This document shows positions 34,283 to 47,282 of a stretch of DNA of 64,000 nucleotides, one piece after another; the stretch's first letter is position 1, and every line of letters begins with the position of its first letter. The notes under the pieces were generated by a model. It worked only from the letters and a program-made list of their open reading frames with translations. It did not search any database and was not told the DNA's origin. This stretch comes from Pseudomonas chlororaphis subsp. chlororaphis (GTDB lineage Bacteria; Pseudomonadota; Gammaproteobacteria; Pseudomonadales; Pseudomonadaceae): positions 5,580,001-5,644,000 of the forward strand of contig NZ_CP027712.1 in assembly GCF_003945765.1 (NCBI RefSeq), read 5' to 3'. A program made the translations under genes and the position numbers.

Positions 34283-35636
34283 TTCGATTGCCCTGCGCCT
34301 GAGCGGGCTGTTCACCCTGGTCGCCCTGCTGATCTTCCTGCTGATCGGCGGCGCGCTCTATCAACAGGTGGACAAGGGCCTGGGCCTGCTGCCCGAGGCC
34401 GAGCTGGACGCGCGCTACAGCGTGCTGGAGTCGGCCCTGACGCGCTTCGGCAACCCGGAGCACTGGGCCAAGATCAACAACAAGCTCAAGCTGCTCAGCG
34501 AAGAAGACAAGCGCATCCGTTTCTGGGTGGTCAGCGGCGATCCCGCCTACGAATACGGCAACCCCGACCCGCAGATCCGCCGCTTCGCCCAGGGCCCACT
34601 GGGCATGCGCGACCTGACCCTGCCCGGGCATCCCTATCCGCTGAAAGTGCTGGTCAGCCAGCTGCCGGCCAAGGAGCTGCGCCCGCCGCTGCGCTTTCTG
34701 ATCGCCATCGACACCGAGACCTTCTACGAGACCCAGCACCAGCTGCTGATTGCCCTGATCAGCCTGGCCATCGTCGGCGTGCTGCTGGCCTCGGCGCTGG
34801 GCTACTGGGTGGCGCGCATCGGCCTCAAGCCCTTGATCGGGCTGTCCGAAGAGGCCCAGCGTCTGGCCCCGCCGAGGCTTTCCGGACGCCTGCAGCTGTC
34901 GTCGCTGCCGCCGGAGCTGACGCAGTTCGCCAACTCGTTCAACTCGACCCTGGAGCGGGTGGAGCAAGCCTATTCGCGCCTGGAATCCTTCAATGCCGAC
35001 GTCGCCCACGAACTGCGCTCGCCCCTGACCAACCTGATCGGCCAGACCCAGGTGGCGCTGACCCGCGGGCGTTCCGCCGAGCATTATTTCGAGGTGCTGC
35101 AATCCAATCTCGAAGAGCTGGAACGGCTGCGCTCGATCATCAACGACATGCTGTTCCTGGCCAGCGCCGACCAGGGCAGCAAGGCCACCAAGCTCACCAG
35201 CACCTCCCTGGCCAGCGAAGTGGCGACCACCCTGGACTACCTGGACTTCATCCTCGAAGACGCCCAGGTCAAGGTCGAGGTCCGCGGCGATGCCCAGGTG
35301 CAGATCGAGATCGCCCACCTGCGTCGGGCGCTGATCAACCTACTGAGCAACGCCGTGCAGCACACCGAGCCCGGGCAGGTGATCCGGGTGCAGATCGATG
35401 TGCAGGAACACCAGGTGACCATCGCCGTGAGCAACCCCGGCCAGGCCATCGCCCGCGAGCATCTGCCACGGCTGTTCGAGCGCTTCTACCGGGTCGACGC
35501 CTCCCGCAGCAACAGCGGCGCCAACCACGGCCTGGGGCTGGCAATCGTCAAGGCCATCGCTCTGATGCACGGCGGCGACGTGTTCGTGCGCAGCGATGAC
35601 GGCATGAACACCTTCGGCCTCTACCTGCCGACCTGA
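34272..35636 (+). CDS. Sensor histidine kinase
   Basis: A 454-residue kinase with two membrane segments (about 10-28 and 160-180) around a periplasmic sensor, a HAMP-like linker, the phospho-acceptor motif DVAHELRSPLTNL, and the ATPase boxes (NLLSNAVQHT, NHGLGLAIVKAIALMHGG). I chose the GTG at 34272, which has GGAG seven bases upstream and overlaps the response-regulator stop. It resembles heavy-metal sensor kinases (CopS/IrlS), but I see no distinctive metal-binding cluster in the periplasmic part. Confidence 0.9.
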   Translation: MPRNSIALRLSGLFTLVALLIFLLIGGALYQQVDKGLGLLPEAELDARYSVLESALTRFGNPEHWAKINNKLKLLSEEDKRIRFWVVSGDPAYEYGNPDPQIRRFAQGPLGMRDLTLPGHPYPLKVLVSQLPAKELRPPLRFLIAIDTETFYETQHQLLIALISLAIVGVLLASALGYWVARIGLKPLIGLSEEAQRLAPPRLSGRLQLSSLPPELTQFANSFNSTLERVEQAYSRLESFNADVAHELRSPLTNLIGQTQVALTRGRSAEHYFEVLQSNLEELERLRSIINDMLFLASADQGSKATKLTSTSLASEVATTLDYLDFILEDAQVKVEVRGDAQVQIEIAHLRRALINLLSNAVQHTEPGQVIRVQIDVQEHQVTIAVSNPGQAIAREHLPRLFERFYRVDASRSNSGANHGLGLAIVKAIALMHGGDVFVRSDDGMNTFGLYLPT

Positions 35637-35650
35637 GCTCTCCCTCTCCT

Positions 35651-35745
35651 CTGTAGGAGCAGCCGGTCGACGCTCGATTGCTCGCGATGGCGGCATGTCA
35701 GATACATCGCATTACCTCTATCGCCGGCAAGTCTGACTCCTACAG
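35651..35745. repeat. Inverted repeat with CTGTAGGAG / CTCCTACAG ends
   Basis: The ends CTGTAGGAG (35651) and CTCCTACAG (35745) are exact reverse complements, and the inner parts resemble the CGCGGGCAAGCCTCGCTCCTAC repeat. It lies just after the kinase gene. Confidence 0.75.
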
Positions 35746-35870
35746 AAGCGGTGTCAACTATTGCTTTTGGCGTAACAGTGCTTATCCTGTTCGGCGCTTT
35801 TTCCAGCCGTCTTGAAGTTATATTTTTGTCGCACCTAATTTGAACTTGCTCTGCAAGAAGGTCTTCAGAA

Positions 35871-36095
35871 ATGTCCAACAGTATGGGTATTGCCAGCGCG
35901 TTTGTTTTGTCCTCCCTGTTCTTGGCCCCTATGGCCATGGCCGAAGAATCGCAGACTTTCGCCGCGCATAACGCCGCACGCGCCGCTGCCTTCCAGGACG
36001 CCCAGGAAGCGCTGGCTGCCAAGCAACAAAACGGCAAGCAGCCGCAGGAGATCACGGCGGAACAACGCCAGCCGGACGTTCAGAAGGACAGCTGA
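35871..36095 (+). CDS. Small exported protein rich in Ala and Gln
   Basis: A 74-residue protein with a signal peptide (ASAFVLSSLFLAPMAMAEE, cleavage near residue 24). The mature ~50 residues are hydrophilic and probably a single helix or disordered (AARAAAFQDAQEALAAKQ). No family was recognised. A ribosome-binding GAAGG precedes the start and a terminator follows at 36161, supporting a stand-alone gene. Confidence 0.72.
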   Translation: MSNSMGIASAFVLSSLFLAPMAMAEESQTFAAHNAARAAAFQDAQEALAAKQQNGKQPQEITAEQRQPDVQKDS

Positions 36096-36160
36096 CACCT
36101 GCTACCGACTCGTTTCCCTCGACAACTTCTCTGCTCTAACCCTGGAGTAAGTTGTCTTAA

Positions 36161-36187
36161 AGCCGCTGATAACAGCGGCTTTTTTTT
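36161..36187 (+). terminator. Intrinsic terminator
   Basis: AGCCGCTGATAACAGCGGCT followed by eight T residues, about 65 bp after the small exported-protein gene on the plus strand. Confidence 0.9.
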
Positions 36188-36286
36188 GCCATGTAGAACT
36201 GCCTGTTTCATTCGTTTCACCCAGAACAAGAAACACCCGAATCGACAATAACAACTGTCATCATTCATCCAAGGAGCTTTTTACCG

Positions 36287-37606
36287 GTGAAGGTCACTTC
36301 CACTCTCAGCCCGTTGTTCATTGCAATGGCTGCAACTATCGCCCCCTGTGTTCAGGCCGCCGACGAGGCCAGCCCCGAAGGCTTCGTCGAAGGCGCAAGC
36401 CTCAAGCTCAACGCCCGCAACTACTACATGAATCGCAACCGCCACCAGCAGGCTCCCGACAATATCGAGTGGGGCCAAGGTTTCCTGGGGATCTTCGAGT
36501 CGGGTTATACCCAGGGCACGGTCGGTTTCGGCATCGATGCCAACGCCATGCTCGGCTTGAAACTCGATGGTGGTGGCGGCACCGACAGCTCGAGCATCCT
36601 GCCGGTCAGCGATGGCAGCGGCAAAGCGCCGACCTCGTTTTCCACTGCTGGCGCCACCCTGAAAATCCGCGCCTTCGACACCGAGCTCAAGGCCGGCGAT
36701 CTGTTCCTCAACAATCCGGTGATCGCCGGTGGCCAGAGCCGCATGCTGCCGCAGACCTTCCGCGGGGTCAGCCTGGCCAACCACAGCTTCGACGGCTGGC
36801 TGCTCGAAGGCGGCCAGGCCAGCTTCACCAAGCCCTATAACCAGAGCGGCCGTCGACGTATCGACACGGCCTACGGCAAACTGGCGAATGGCGACGAAAG
36901 CCGCCACCTGAACTGGGCCGGCGTGGCCTGGAGCGGCGTGCCCGGGCTGACCAGCAGCCTGTACGCCGCCGAACTCAAGGACATCTGGAACCAGTACTAC
37001 TACGACCTCGACTACAGCTATGCGCTGAACGAGCTGGTGACCCTGAACCCAGGCCTGCACTTCTATCACACCCAGGACACCGGCGACGCGCTGCTGGGCG
37101 ACATCGACAACAACACCTACAGCCTGCATTTCACCCTGGGCGTCGGTCACCATAGCCTCACCGCCGCTTACCAGCGGGTGAATGGCAACACCCCGTTCGA
37201 CTACATCAACCAGGGTGACAGCATCTACCTGGACAACTCCCAGCAGTATTCGGATTTCAACGGCCCCAACGAGCGTTCATGGAAACTCAAGTACGCCTAC
37301 GACTTCGCCGGCCTCGGCCTGCCGGGCCTGACTTCGGCGCTCTCCTACTCGCGCGGTGAGCTGGACCTGACCAAGGTCGACCCGCACAGCCGTGGCTACG
37401 CCAACTGGTACAGCGCCGGCGGCGAGCACGCCAGGCACTGGGAACGCGACCTTGACCTCAAGTACGTGGTGCAGGGTGGAAAGGCCAAGGATCTGGCGGT
37501 CCGCCTGCAGTGGGCCACCAACCGTGGCGGCAACGGTTATGGCGCGCTGGACAATGACACCGACGAATACCGGGTGATCGTCGATTACCCATTCAGTGTG
37601 TTCTAA
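36287..37606 (+). CDS. OprD-family outer-membrane porin
   Basis: A 439-residue porin with a signal peptide ending VQAAD and the OprD-family start of the mature protein ([18 protein letters not shown]). The rest has alternating beta-strand character and ends in an aromatic residue (VDYPFSVF), as outer-membrane barrels do. Members take up amino acids or aromatic acids; the substrate cannot be assigned here. The start is a GTG with AAGGAG ten bases upstream. An intrinsic terminator follows. Confidence 0.92.
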   Translation: MKVTSTLSPLFIAMAATIAPCVQAADEASPEGFVEGASLKLNARNYYMNRNRHQQAPDNIEWGQGFLGIFESGYTQGTVGFGIDANAMLGLKLDGGGGTDSSSILPVSDGSGKAPTSFSTAGATLKIRAFDTELKAGDLFLNNPVIAGGQSRMLPQTFRGVSLANHSFDGWLLEGGQASFTKPYNQSGRRRIDTAYGKLANGDESRHLNWAGVAWSGVPGLTSSLYAAELKDIWNQYYYDLDYSYALNELVTLNPGLHFYHTQDTGDALLGDIDNNTYSLHFTLGVGHHSLTAAYQRVNGNTPFDYINQGDSIYLDNSQQYSDFNGPNERSWKLKYAYDFAGLGLPGLTSALSYSRGELDLTKVDPHSRGYANWYSAGGEHARHWERDLDLKYVVQGGKAKDLAVRLQWATNRGGNGYGALDNDTDEYRVIVDYPFSVF

Positions 37607-37618
37607 GCTCGAATAAGC

Positions 37619-37652
37619 AAAAGGCCAGCATCATTTTGCTGGCCTTTTTTTT
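37619..37652 (+). terminator. Intrinsic terminator of the porin gene
   Basis: AAAAGGCCAGCA ... TGCTGGCCTTTTTTTT forms a clear stem with a long T-tract 13 bp after the porin stop. Confidence 0.93.
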
Positions 37653-37756
37653 GTCTGCGATTTATACATGCGCCCGCAGGCGCGATCGGTCTCTGCAACT
37701 CTGCTTGCTTCATCCGGAAACACCCCTGAAACGTACACACCGCAGAAGTCAGAACC

Positions 37757-39244
37757 ATGAGTGTGAGTAGTGCGACACCCCGCAACACGACCACTTTGAC
37801 CCGGTCGGAAAGGATGCTGATTCTTGGAAGCTCACTGATGGTCATCTCCATCCTGAGCATCGTGACCTTCTTGCTGATTCGCGAACGCGGCAGCGCCGAA
37901 ATGGCCGCCACCCGCGCGGCCTCCAACATCGTGCAATTGATCGACGCCGACGTGCTGCGCAATGTCGAGCTGTACGACGTATCCCTGCGTGGCCTGATCA
38001 GCGCCTCGCAACGCGACGACCTGAAACAGGTATCGCCGACCATTCGCCATATGGCGCTGTTCGACCGGGCCACCGCGGCCCCCTACAAGGGCAACATCCT
38101 GCTGCTCGACTCGCGCGGCGACGTGCTTGCCGACTCCGCCTCGGTCGAACCGCGCCAGGGCAACTTTTCCGACCGGGAGTATTTTCAGTCCCATGTGAAT
38201 AACCCTGATCCGGGCATGCTGATCAGCCGACCGTTCCGCGCCCGCCCGCCCGAGCTGGATTGGCGCATCAGTTTCAGCCGGCGGGTGTCCGGCGAGCGCG
38301 GGGAGTTCCTCGGCGTGGCCGAAGCAGCCATGCGCCTGGACTACTTCAGCCAATTGTTCAAAAGCCTGAATGTCGGCCGCGACAGCTCGGTCAACCTGAT
38401 CAGTCGCGACGGTATCCTGCTGGCCCAGGAACCACCGCGAGCGGACAACCTGATCGGCCAGGACTTCAGCCAACGGCCCAATTTCATCCGCATCCTGCGC
38501 GAGGGGAACGGCAGCTTCAAAGGCATGTCCAGCACCCAGCAGCCGCGCCTGTATACCTTCTCCCAGGTCGGAGACCTGCCGCTGATCGTGATCGTGGCGC
38601 TTTCCAGCAATGAAGTCTTCGCCTCCTGGCAGCGTACCGCGCTGGTGGTCGGCGGCGCCACCGGTGCGCTGTGCCTGGGCCTGTTGTGGCTGACCTGGCT
38701 GCTTTGCCGGGAATTGCGCCGCCGCCAGAGCGCCGAGCAGGAACTCGCGCAACTGGCCGCCACTGACGCTCTCACCGGCTTGGACAACCGCCGCAGCCTG
38801 GACCAGACCCTGGCCCGCGAATGGGGACGCGCGCAACGCTCCCACAGCGCCCTGTCGCTGCTGATGTTGGACGTGGATCACTTCAAGGCCTTCAACGACC
38901 GCTACGGCCACCCGCTCGGCGATGAAGCCCTGCGCATCGTGGCCCGGGTGATCAGTGACAATATCCGTCGCCCCGGCGACCTGGCCGCACGCTACGGCGG
39001 CGAAGAGTTCGCCGTGGTCCTGCCGGAGACCGATAACGAAGGCGCCCGGCGTATCGCCGAGCATATCCGCCTGGCGATCGAGCGCCTGCCGCCGATCCGG
39101 GACGGCGCCTCGCCGATCACCATCAGCATCGGCCTCAGCACTTGGGCAGGCACGCCGAAGTCCAGCCTGGAAGCGCTGTGCTCGATGGCCGACAAAGCGC
39201 TGTACCAGGCCAAGGCCGAGGGGCGAAACCGGGTGGTGGGTTAA
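37757..39244 (+). CDS. Membrane diguanylate cyclase with periplasmic sensor
   Basis: A 495-residue protein with a membrane segment near 30-50, a periplasmic PDC/Cache-like sensor (RDSSVNLISRDGILLAQE in its second half), a second segment near 295-320 and a C-terminal GGDEF domain. The active-site loop GGEEF lies at 414-418. An RPGD five residues before it is an intact inhibitory RxxD site, so feedback by c-di-GMP is likely. The intact loop suggests active synthesis of c-di-GMP. The sensed ligand is unknown. Confidence 0.92.
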   Translation: MSVSSATPRNTTTLTRSERMLILGSSLMVISILSIVTFLLIRERGSAEMAATRAASNIVQLIDADVLRNVELYDVSLRGLISASQRDDLKQVSPTIRHMALFDRATAAPYKGNILLLDSRGDVLADSASVEPRQGNFSDREYFQSHVNNPDPGMLISRPFRARPPELDWRISFSRRVSGERGEFLGVAEAAMRLDYFSQLFKSLNVGRDSSVNLISRDGILLAQEPPRADNLIGQDFSQRPNFIRILREGNGSFKGMSSTQQPRLYTFSQVGDLPLIVIVALSSNEVFASWQRTALVVGGATGALCLGLLWLTWLLCRELRRRQSAEQELAQLAATDALTGLDNRRSLDQTLAREWGRAQRSHSALSLLMLDVDHFKAFNDRYGHPLGDEALRIVARVISDNIRRPGDLAARYGGEEFAVVLPETDNEGARRIAEHIRLAIERLPPIRDGASPITISIGLSTWAGTPKSSLEALCSMADKALYQAKAEGRNRVVG

Positions 39245-39249
39245 GGGCC

Positions 39250-39278
39250 TCATCGCGGGCAAGCCTCGCTCCTACGGG
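39250..39278. repeat. Short repeat (CGCGGGCAAGCCTCGCTCCTAC family)
   Basis: CATCGCGGGCAAGCCTCGCT, continuing CCTAC, repeats the core found at 4548-4577. It follows the diguanylate cyclase stop by 6 bp. Confidence 0.7.
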
Positions 39279-39317
39279 TCCCGTGACCTCATCAGCCGTG
39301 CAGCAATCTGCAGGCAT

Positions 39318-39350
39318 AAAAAAAGGCCACCCGAAGGCAGCCTTTAAAAA
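39318..39350 (-). terminator. Intrinsic terminator of lpxC / dcw cluster
   Basis: On the minus strand AAAGGCTGCC-TTCG-GGTGGCCTTT is closed by a UUCG tetraloop and followed by a T-run, just after the lpxC stop. It marks the end of the long dcw transcript. Confidence 0.85.
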
Positions 39351-39371
39351 CTAAAGGAAAGAGAGTGTTAC

Positions 39372-40319
<948 letters not shown>

Positions 40320-40395
40320 TCAACAAAGGCTGGCGATAATAGCAGACCAGACCTTTGCTGAACACCAATCACCCTAATACCCCTGATACATTCCA

Positions 40396-41586
40396 TCAAT
40401 CGGCCTGGCGACGCAGGAAAGCCGGGATGTCCAGGTAGTCCAGATCATCTTGCGGATTCAGCTTCGCCGCAGTCGCAGCACTGGCCTGGGCCTGGTTGCG
40501 CATGACGGTCGGACGGTCCAGATCACGGTAGTTGACCGACGGCAGTTCCTGACGCGCAGGTGCTGGCGCCTGTGCAGCGGCCATGGAGGTTTGCACGGTA
40601 TTGTCGATGACCTTCACAGGTTTCTCGATTTTCGCGCCCAGACCTGTGGCAACCACAGTCACGTGCAGCTCGTCGCGCATGTCCGGATCGATAACGGTAC
40701 CGACCTTGACCATCGCGTGCTCGGAAGCAAAGGCTTCGATGATGCTACCCACGTCGGAGTACTCGCCCAGGGACAGGTCGGGACCGGCGGTGATGTTCAC
40801 CAGGATGCCGCGTGCGCCTTGCAGGTTCACGTCTTCCAGCAGCGGGTTGCGGATCGCCGCTTCGGTCGCTTCACGTGCACGGTTAGGACCGCTGGCGCAG
40901 CCAGTGCCCATCATTGCCATGCCCATTTCGCTCATCACGGTGCGTACGTCGGCGAAGTCGACGTTGATCATGCCCGGACGCTTGATGATGTCGGAGATAC
41001 CGCGAACGGCACCGGCCAGCACGTCGTCGGCCTTGGCGAAAGCCGACAGCAGGCTGGCGTCTTTGCCGAGGATGGTCAGCAGTTTTTCGTTGGGAATGGT
41101 GATCAACGAATCGACGCTTTCGCTCAGCGCGCGGATGCCTTCATCGGCGATCTGCATGCGCTTGCGGCCTTCGAACGGGAACGGACGGGTCACCACCGCA
41201 ACGGTGAGGATGCCCATTTCCTTGGCCACTTCGGCGATGATCGGCGCGGCACCGGTACCGGTACCACCGCCCATGCCGGTCGTGATGAACACCATGTTGG
41301 TGCCCGCCAGCACTTCAGCGATACGCTCGCGGTCTTCCAGGGCGGCTTGACGGCCGACTTCAGGATTGGCGCCAGCACCCAGGCCCTTGGTCACGCCGGT
41401 ACCCAGTTGCAGGATGGTCCGCGCGCCGATGTTTTTCAGCGCTTGAGCATCAGTGTTGGCGCAGATGAATTCGACGCCTTCGATGTTGCTCTTGACCATG
41501 TGATTGACGGCGTTGCCGCCGCCACCGCCGACACCGATAACCTTGATTACCGGACTTGCGGGGACGTTGTCTACGAGTTCGAACAT
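40396..41586 (-). CDS. ftsZ: Cell division protein FtsZ
   Basis: A 396-residue tubulin-like GTPase that forms the Z-ring. The GTP-binding signature GMGGGTGTGAAP is intact, as is the synergy-loop region (NVDFADVRTVMSEMG). The conserved C-terminal peptide DYLDIPAFLRRQAD, which binds FtsA and ZipA, is present. A 65-bp gap separates it from ftsA. Confidence 0.98.
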   Translation of the reverse strand: MFELVDNVPASPVIKVIGVGGGGGNAVNHMVKSNIEGVEFICANTDAQALKNIGARTILQLGTGVTKGLGAGANPEVGRQAALEDRERIAEVLAGTNMVFITTGMGGGTGTGAAPIIAEVAKEMGILTVAVVTRPFPFEGRKRMQIADEGIRALSESVDSLITIPNEKLLTILGKDASLLSAFAKADDVLAGAVRGISDIIKRPGMINVDFADVRTVMSEMGMAMMGTGCASGPNRAREATEAAIRNPLLEDVNLQGARGILVNITAGPDLSLGEYSDVGSIIEAFASEHAMVKVGTVIDPDMRDELHVTVVATGLGAKIEKPVKVIDNTVQTSMAAAQAPAPARQELPSVNYRDLDRPTVMRNQAQASAATAAKLNPQDDLDYLDIPAFLRRQAD

Positions 41587-41651
41587 TTTCCCTCTCCTTT
41601 CATTTCTCTAGTTTTTTCGCCTACTGCTTACAACGGTGTTGCGGTAAATCT

Positions 41652-42911
41652 TCAGAAATTGCCCTGCACCCAGCTCTTGATGCGATCGAGCAAGGCGGCC
41701 TTGGGTTCGTCGCTGCTGTAGCTGTCCCGGCTACCGATGCCGGAGAACGAGATACCGTCGGACTGCTTCTGCAGCCCGTACAACAGCAAGCCCACGCCGG
41801 TGGAGTAGATCGGGTTGCGCACCACGTCGGACAGGCCTTTGACGGTGTGCGGCACGCCCAGGCGGACCGGCATGTGGAAAATCTCTTCGGCCAGTTCGAC
41901 CGCGCCTTCCATTTTCGAAGTACCGCCGGTCAGCACGATGCCGGCAGGGATCAGGTCTTCGTAGCCGCTGCGACGCAGTTCGGCCTGGATCAGGGTGAAC
42001 AGCTCGTCGTAACGCGGCTCGACCACTTCGGCCAGAGCCTGGCGGGACAGCTCGCGCGGCGGACGGTCGCCGACGCTTGGCACCTTGATGGTTTCGCCGG
42101 CACCGGCCAGCTTGGCCAGGGCGCAGGCATAACGAATCTTGATTTCTTCGGCGTACTGGGTCGGCGTACGCAGCGCCATGGCGATGTCGTTGGTCACCTG
42201 GTCGCCGGCAATCGGGATCACCGCGGTATGGCGGATCGCGCCTTCGGTGAAGATCGCGATGTCGGTGGTACCGCCACCGATATCCACCAGGCACACGCCC
42301 AGCTCTTTCTCGTCGTCGGTCAGCACCGAATACGCCGAGGCCAGTTGTTCGAGAATGATGTCGTCGATTTCCAGGCCGCAGCGACGCACGCACTTTTCGA
42401 TGTTCTGGGCGGCATTCACCGCGCAGGTCACCACGTGCACCTTGGCTTCCAGGCGTACGCCGGACATGCCCAGTGGCTCGCGCACGCCTTCCTGGTTATC
42501 GATCACGTAATCCTGCGGCAGGGTGTGCAGCACCCGCTGGTCGGCCGGAATCGCCACGGCCTGCGCCGCGTCGAGTACCCGCTCCAGGTCCGCCGAGCTC
42601 ACTTCGCGATCACGAATCGCCACGATGCCGTGGGAGTTCAGGCTGCGAATGTGATTGCCCGCCACGCCGACGAACGCCGAGTGGATACGGCAACCGGCCA
42701 TCAGTTGCGCTTCTTCTACCGCGCGCTGGATCGATTGAACGGTGGACTCGATATTCACCACCACGCCCTTCTTCAGGCCGCGCGATGGATGGGTGCCGAT
42801 ACCGACGATTTCCAGCGTGCCATCGGCCGCGACCTCGCCTACCAGCGCCACCACCTTGGAGGTGCCGATATCCAGACCGACGATCATTTTGCCGCTTTGC
42901 ACGTTTGCCAT
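41652..42911 (-). CDS. ftsA: Cell division protein FtsA
   Basis: A 419-residue actin-like ATPase that tethers FtsZ to the membrane. It has the nucleotide-binding GLDIGTSKVVALVGE and VDIGGGTTDIAIF, and a C-terminal amphipathic helix (LLDRIKSWVQGNF) typical of the membrane-targeting sequence. It lies 14 bp after ftsQ. Confidence 0.97.
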   Translation of the reverse strand: MANVQSGKMIVGLDIGTSKVVALVGEVAADGTLEIVGIGTHPSRGLKKGVVVNIESTVQSIQRAVEEAQLMAGCRIHSAFVGVAGNHIRSLNSHGIVAIRDREVSSADLERVLDAAQAVAIPADQRVLHTLPQDYVIDNQEGVREPLGMSGVRLEAKVHVVTCAVNAAQNIEKCVRRCGLEIDDIILEQLASAYSVLTDDEKELGVCLVDIGGGTTDIAIFTEGAIRHTAVIPIAGDQVTNDIAMALRTPTQYAEEIKIRYACALAKLAGAGETIKVPSVGDRPPRELSRQALAEVVEPRYDELFTLIQAELRRSGYEDLIPAGIVLTGGTSKMEGAVELAEEIFHMPVRLGVPHTVKGLSDVVRNPIYSTGVGLLLYGLQKQSDGISFSGIGSRDSYSSDEPKAALLDRIKSWVQGNF

Positions 42912-42925
42912 GGTCCTGCCTCTTC

Positions 42926-43792
42926 TTAATTCTTCGCGACGGCGGGTTGGGCCGTCGTGGGCGCTACAGGTTCCCGCCAGCCGACGGCCAGGCCGTTGGC
43001 ATAACGCAGATCGATGCGCGCGATGTTCGTAATCTGTTCTTTCAGCGTTTTTTCATAAATGGCAATGAAGCGGCGCATCTTCTCCACCAGGTGATCGCGT
43101 CCAAGCAACAGTTCGATACCAGGACCGGCGCTGCCGGCCCCCGTGGTCAGGAACCAGCTGCCGCGCTCGCGCAACTCCAGACGGGCAATGGAGAAACCCA
43201 TCGGGCGAAGCATCTGGCTCAACACCTGGTACTGCTGCATCACCTGCTGCTGGGCCCGCTGCGGGCCGAACAACTGTGGCAAATGCTCGTAGTTCGCCAG
43301 CTCACGCGGGGTGAAGGCCTGGCCCTGGTTGTTCAACAGCGCCTCGTCGCCCCAACGGGCCACCGGCAACTGCTCTTCCAGGCGAATCACCACCTGGTCC
43401 GGCCACACACGCCGTACCTCGGCATGAGCGATCCATGGCATCTGTTCCAGCTCGGTACGCATGCTCGCCAGGTCGATGGTGAAGAAGCTCGCCGCGACGT
43501 AGGGCGCGATCCGCTGCTGCACCGCCTGCTGGCTGATGTAACTCAGGTCGCCCTGCACCGCGACCTTGGTGATCGGCCGGTCGGCATAGGGCAACAGGCG
43601 CTGCGCGCCCTCGTAAGTGCCGAAGCCCAGCGCGACCAGCAGCACCGGCCACATCAGGCTTTTCAGCACGCCAAAGTTGGCTTTCGGCAGGCGCGCCGAC
43701 ATCGGCTCCTTGGCCACCATCCGGCTGGCACCACGCGGCACCGGCTTGCGGCCGGGAGCGGGTTGCTGATGACGTAGCTGGGCGCCTTGCAT
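42926..43792 (-). CDS. ftsQ: Cell division protein FtsQ
   Basis: A 288-residue bitopic membrane protein. A basic cytoplasmic N-terminus precedes one membrane helix ([19 protein letters not shown]), followed by the POTRA domain ([21 protein letters not shown]) and beta domain. I chose the ATG at 43792, 4 bp after the ddlB stop; the residues encoded upstream do not match FtsQ. It links FtsB/FtsL to the divisome. Confidence 0.95.
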   Translation of the reverse strand: MQGAQLRHQQPAPGRKPVPRGASRMVAKEPMSARLPKANFGVLKSLMWPVLLVALGFGTYEGAQRLLPYADRPITKVAVQGDLSYISQQAVQQRIAPYVAASFFTIDLASMRTELEQMPWIAHAEVRRVWPDQVVIRLEEQLPVARWGDEALLNNQGQAFTPRELANYEHLPQLFGPQRAQQQVMQQYQVLSQMLRPMGFSIARLELRERGSWFLTTGAGSAGPGIELLLGRDHLVEKMRRFIAIYEKTLKEQITNIARIDLRYANGLAVGWREPVAPTTAQPAVAKN

Positions 43793-43796
43793 GGCC

Positions 43797-46211
<2,415 letters not shown>

Positions 46212-46219
<8 letters not shown>

Positions 46220-47282
46220 GGGCCACCTCCAGGCAGATATCGACCACGCTACGGGTGGCATCGGGTTTGGCCAGGCGACGTGCGGCGTCGGCCATGCTGT
46301 TGAGTCGTTCCGGTTGCATCAAAACCTCTGTCAGGCGAGCGGCAAGGTCCGCTGCGCCAGTCGTTCTTTGCGGCATCAGGAAGGCAGCGCCTTCACGAGC
46401 CAAATAATCGGCATTGCGGGTCTGGTGATCGTCGATGGCGTGAGGCAAAGGCACGAGCATCGAAGGCAGACCGGCGGCAGCCAGTTCACTGACGGTCAAC
46501 GCACCTGCGCGACAGACCACCAGGTCAGCCCAGCCGTAGGCTTGGGCCATGTCTTTGATGAACGGCTGCACCTGCGCCTCGACGCCGGCGGCGCGATAGC
46601 GCTCTGCAGTCACTTCATCGTGGTTTTTGCCGGCCTGATGAAACACTTCCGGACGCAGCTCGGGGGAGACCAGCGCCAGGGCTTCAGGCAGCAACTTGTT
46701 CAACGGCTCTGCTCCCAGGCTTCCACCCAGGATCAGCAAACGCGCCTTGCGTCCGGCCAGGGCCTCGCGCGGTGTATCGAGGAACAGCTCGGTGCGCACC
46801 GGGTTGCCGGTGGTACGCCGGCTGCTGGAGGCACCAAAGGTGTCCGGGAAAGCTTCGCAGACTCGGGCCGACAACGGCACCAGCAGCCGATTGGCGGTAC
46901 CGGCGACCGCGTTCTGTTCATGAACGATCACTGGCACGCCGGACAGTTTTGCCGCGACGCCACCAGGGCCGGTCACATAACCGCCAAAGCCCAGCACGCA
47001 GACCGGCTTGAGCTGACGAATGATCCGGCGCGCCTGCAGCACTGCCTTGAGCAGCACGAATGGCGCCTTGAGCAGCGACAGCTTGCTCTTGCCCCGCAGG
47101 CCGCTGACGTTGATCAGGTGCAGTTGCAGGCCGGCATTCGGCACCAGCTCGTTTTCGATGCCGCGCGGGGTGCCGAGCCAGTGCACGGTATAACCGCGCG
47201 CCTGGAATTCGCGGGCACAGGCCAGCGCCGGGAACACGTGACCGCCGGTGCCACCGGCCATGATCAGCACATTAGCGCCCAT
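46212..47282 (-). CDS. murG: Lipid II synthase (GT28 glycosyltransferase)
   Basis: A 356-residue peripheral membrane enzyme transferring GlcNAc from UDP-GlcNAc to lipid I. It has the N-terminal glycine-rich [31 protein letters not shown], and [13 protein letters not shown] followed by the UDP-binding [19 protein letters not shown]. The ATG at 47282 overlaps the ftsW 3' end by 11 bp. Confidence 0.97.

Noticed and set aside
37619..37652. Inverted repeats considered as CRISPR or attachment sites
   Set aside because: They are single hairpins with T-tracts and fit intrinsic terminators. No direct-repeat/spacer arrays were seen anywhere in the window.
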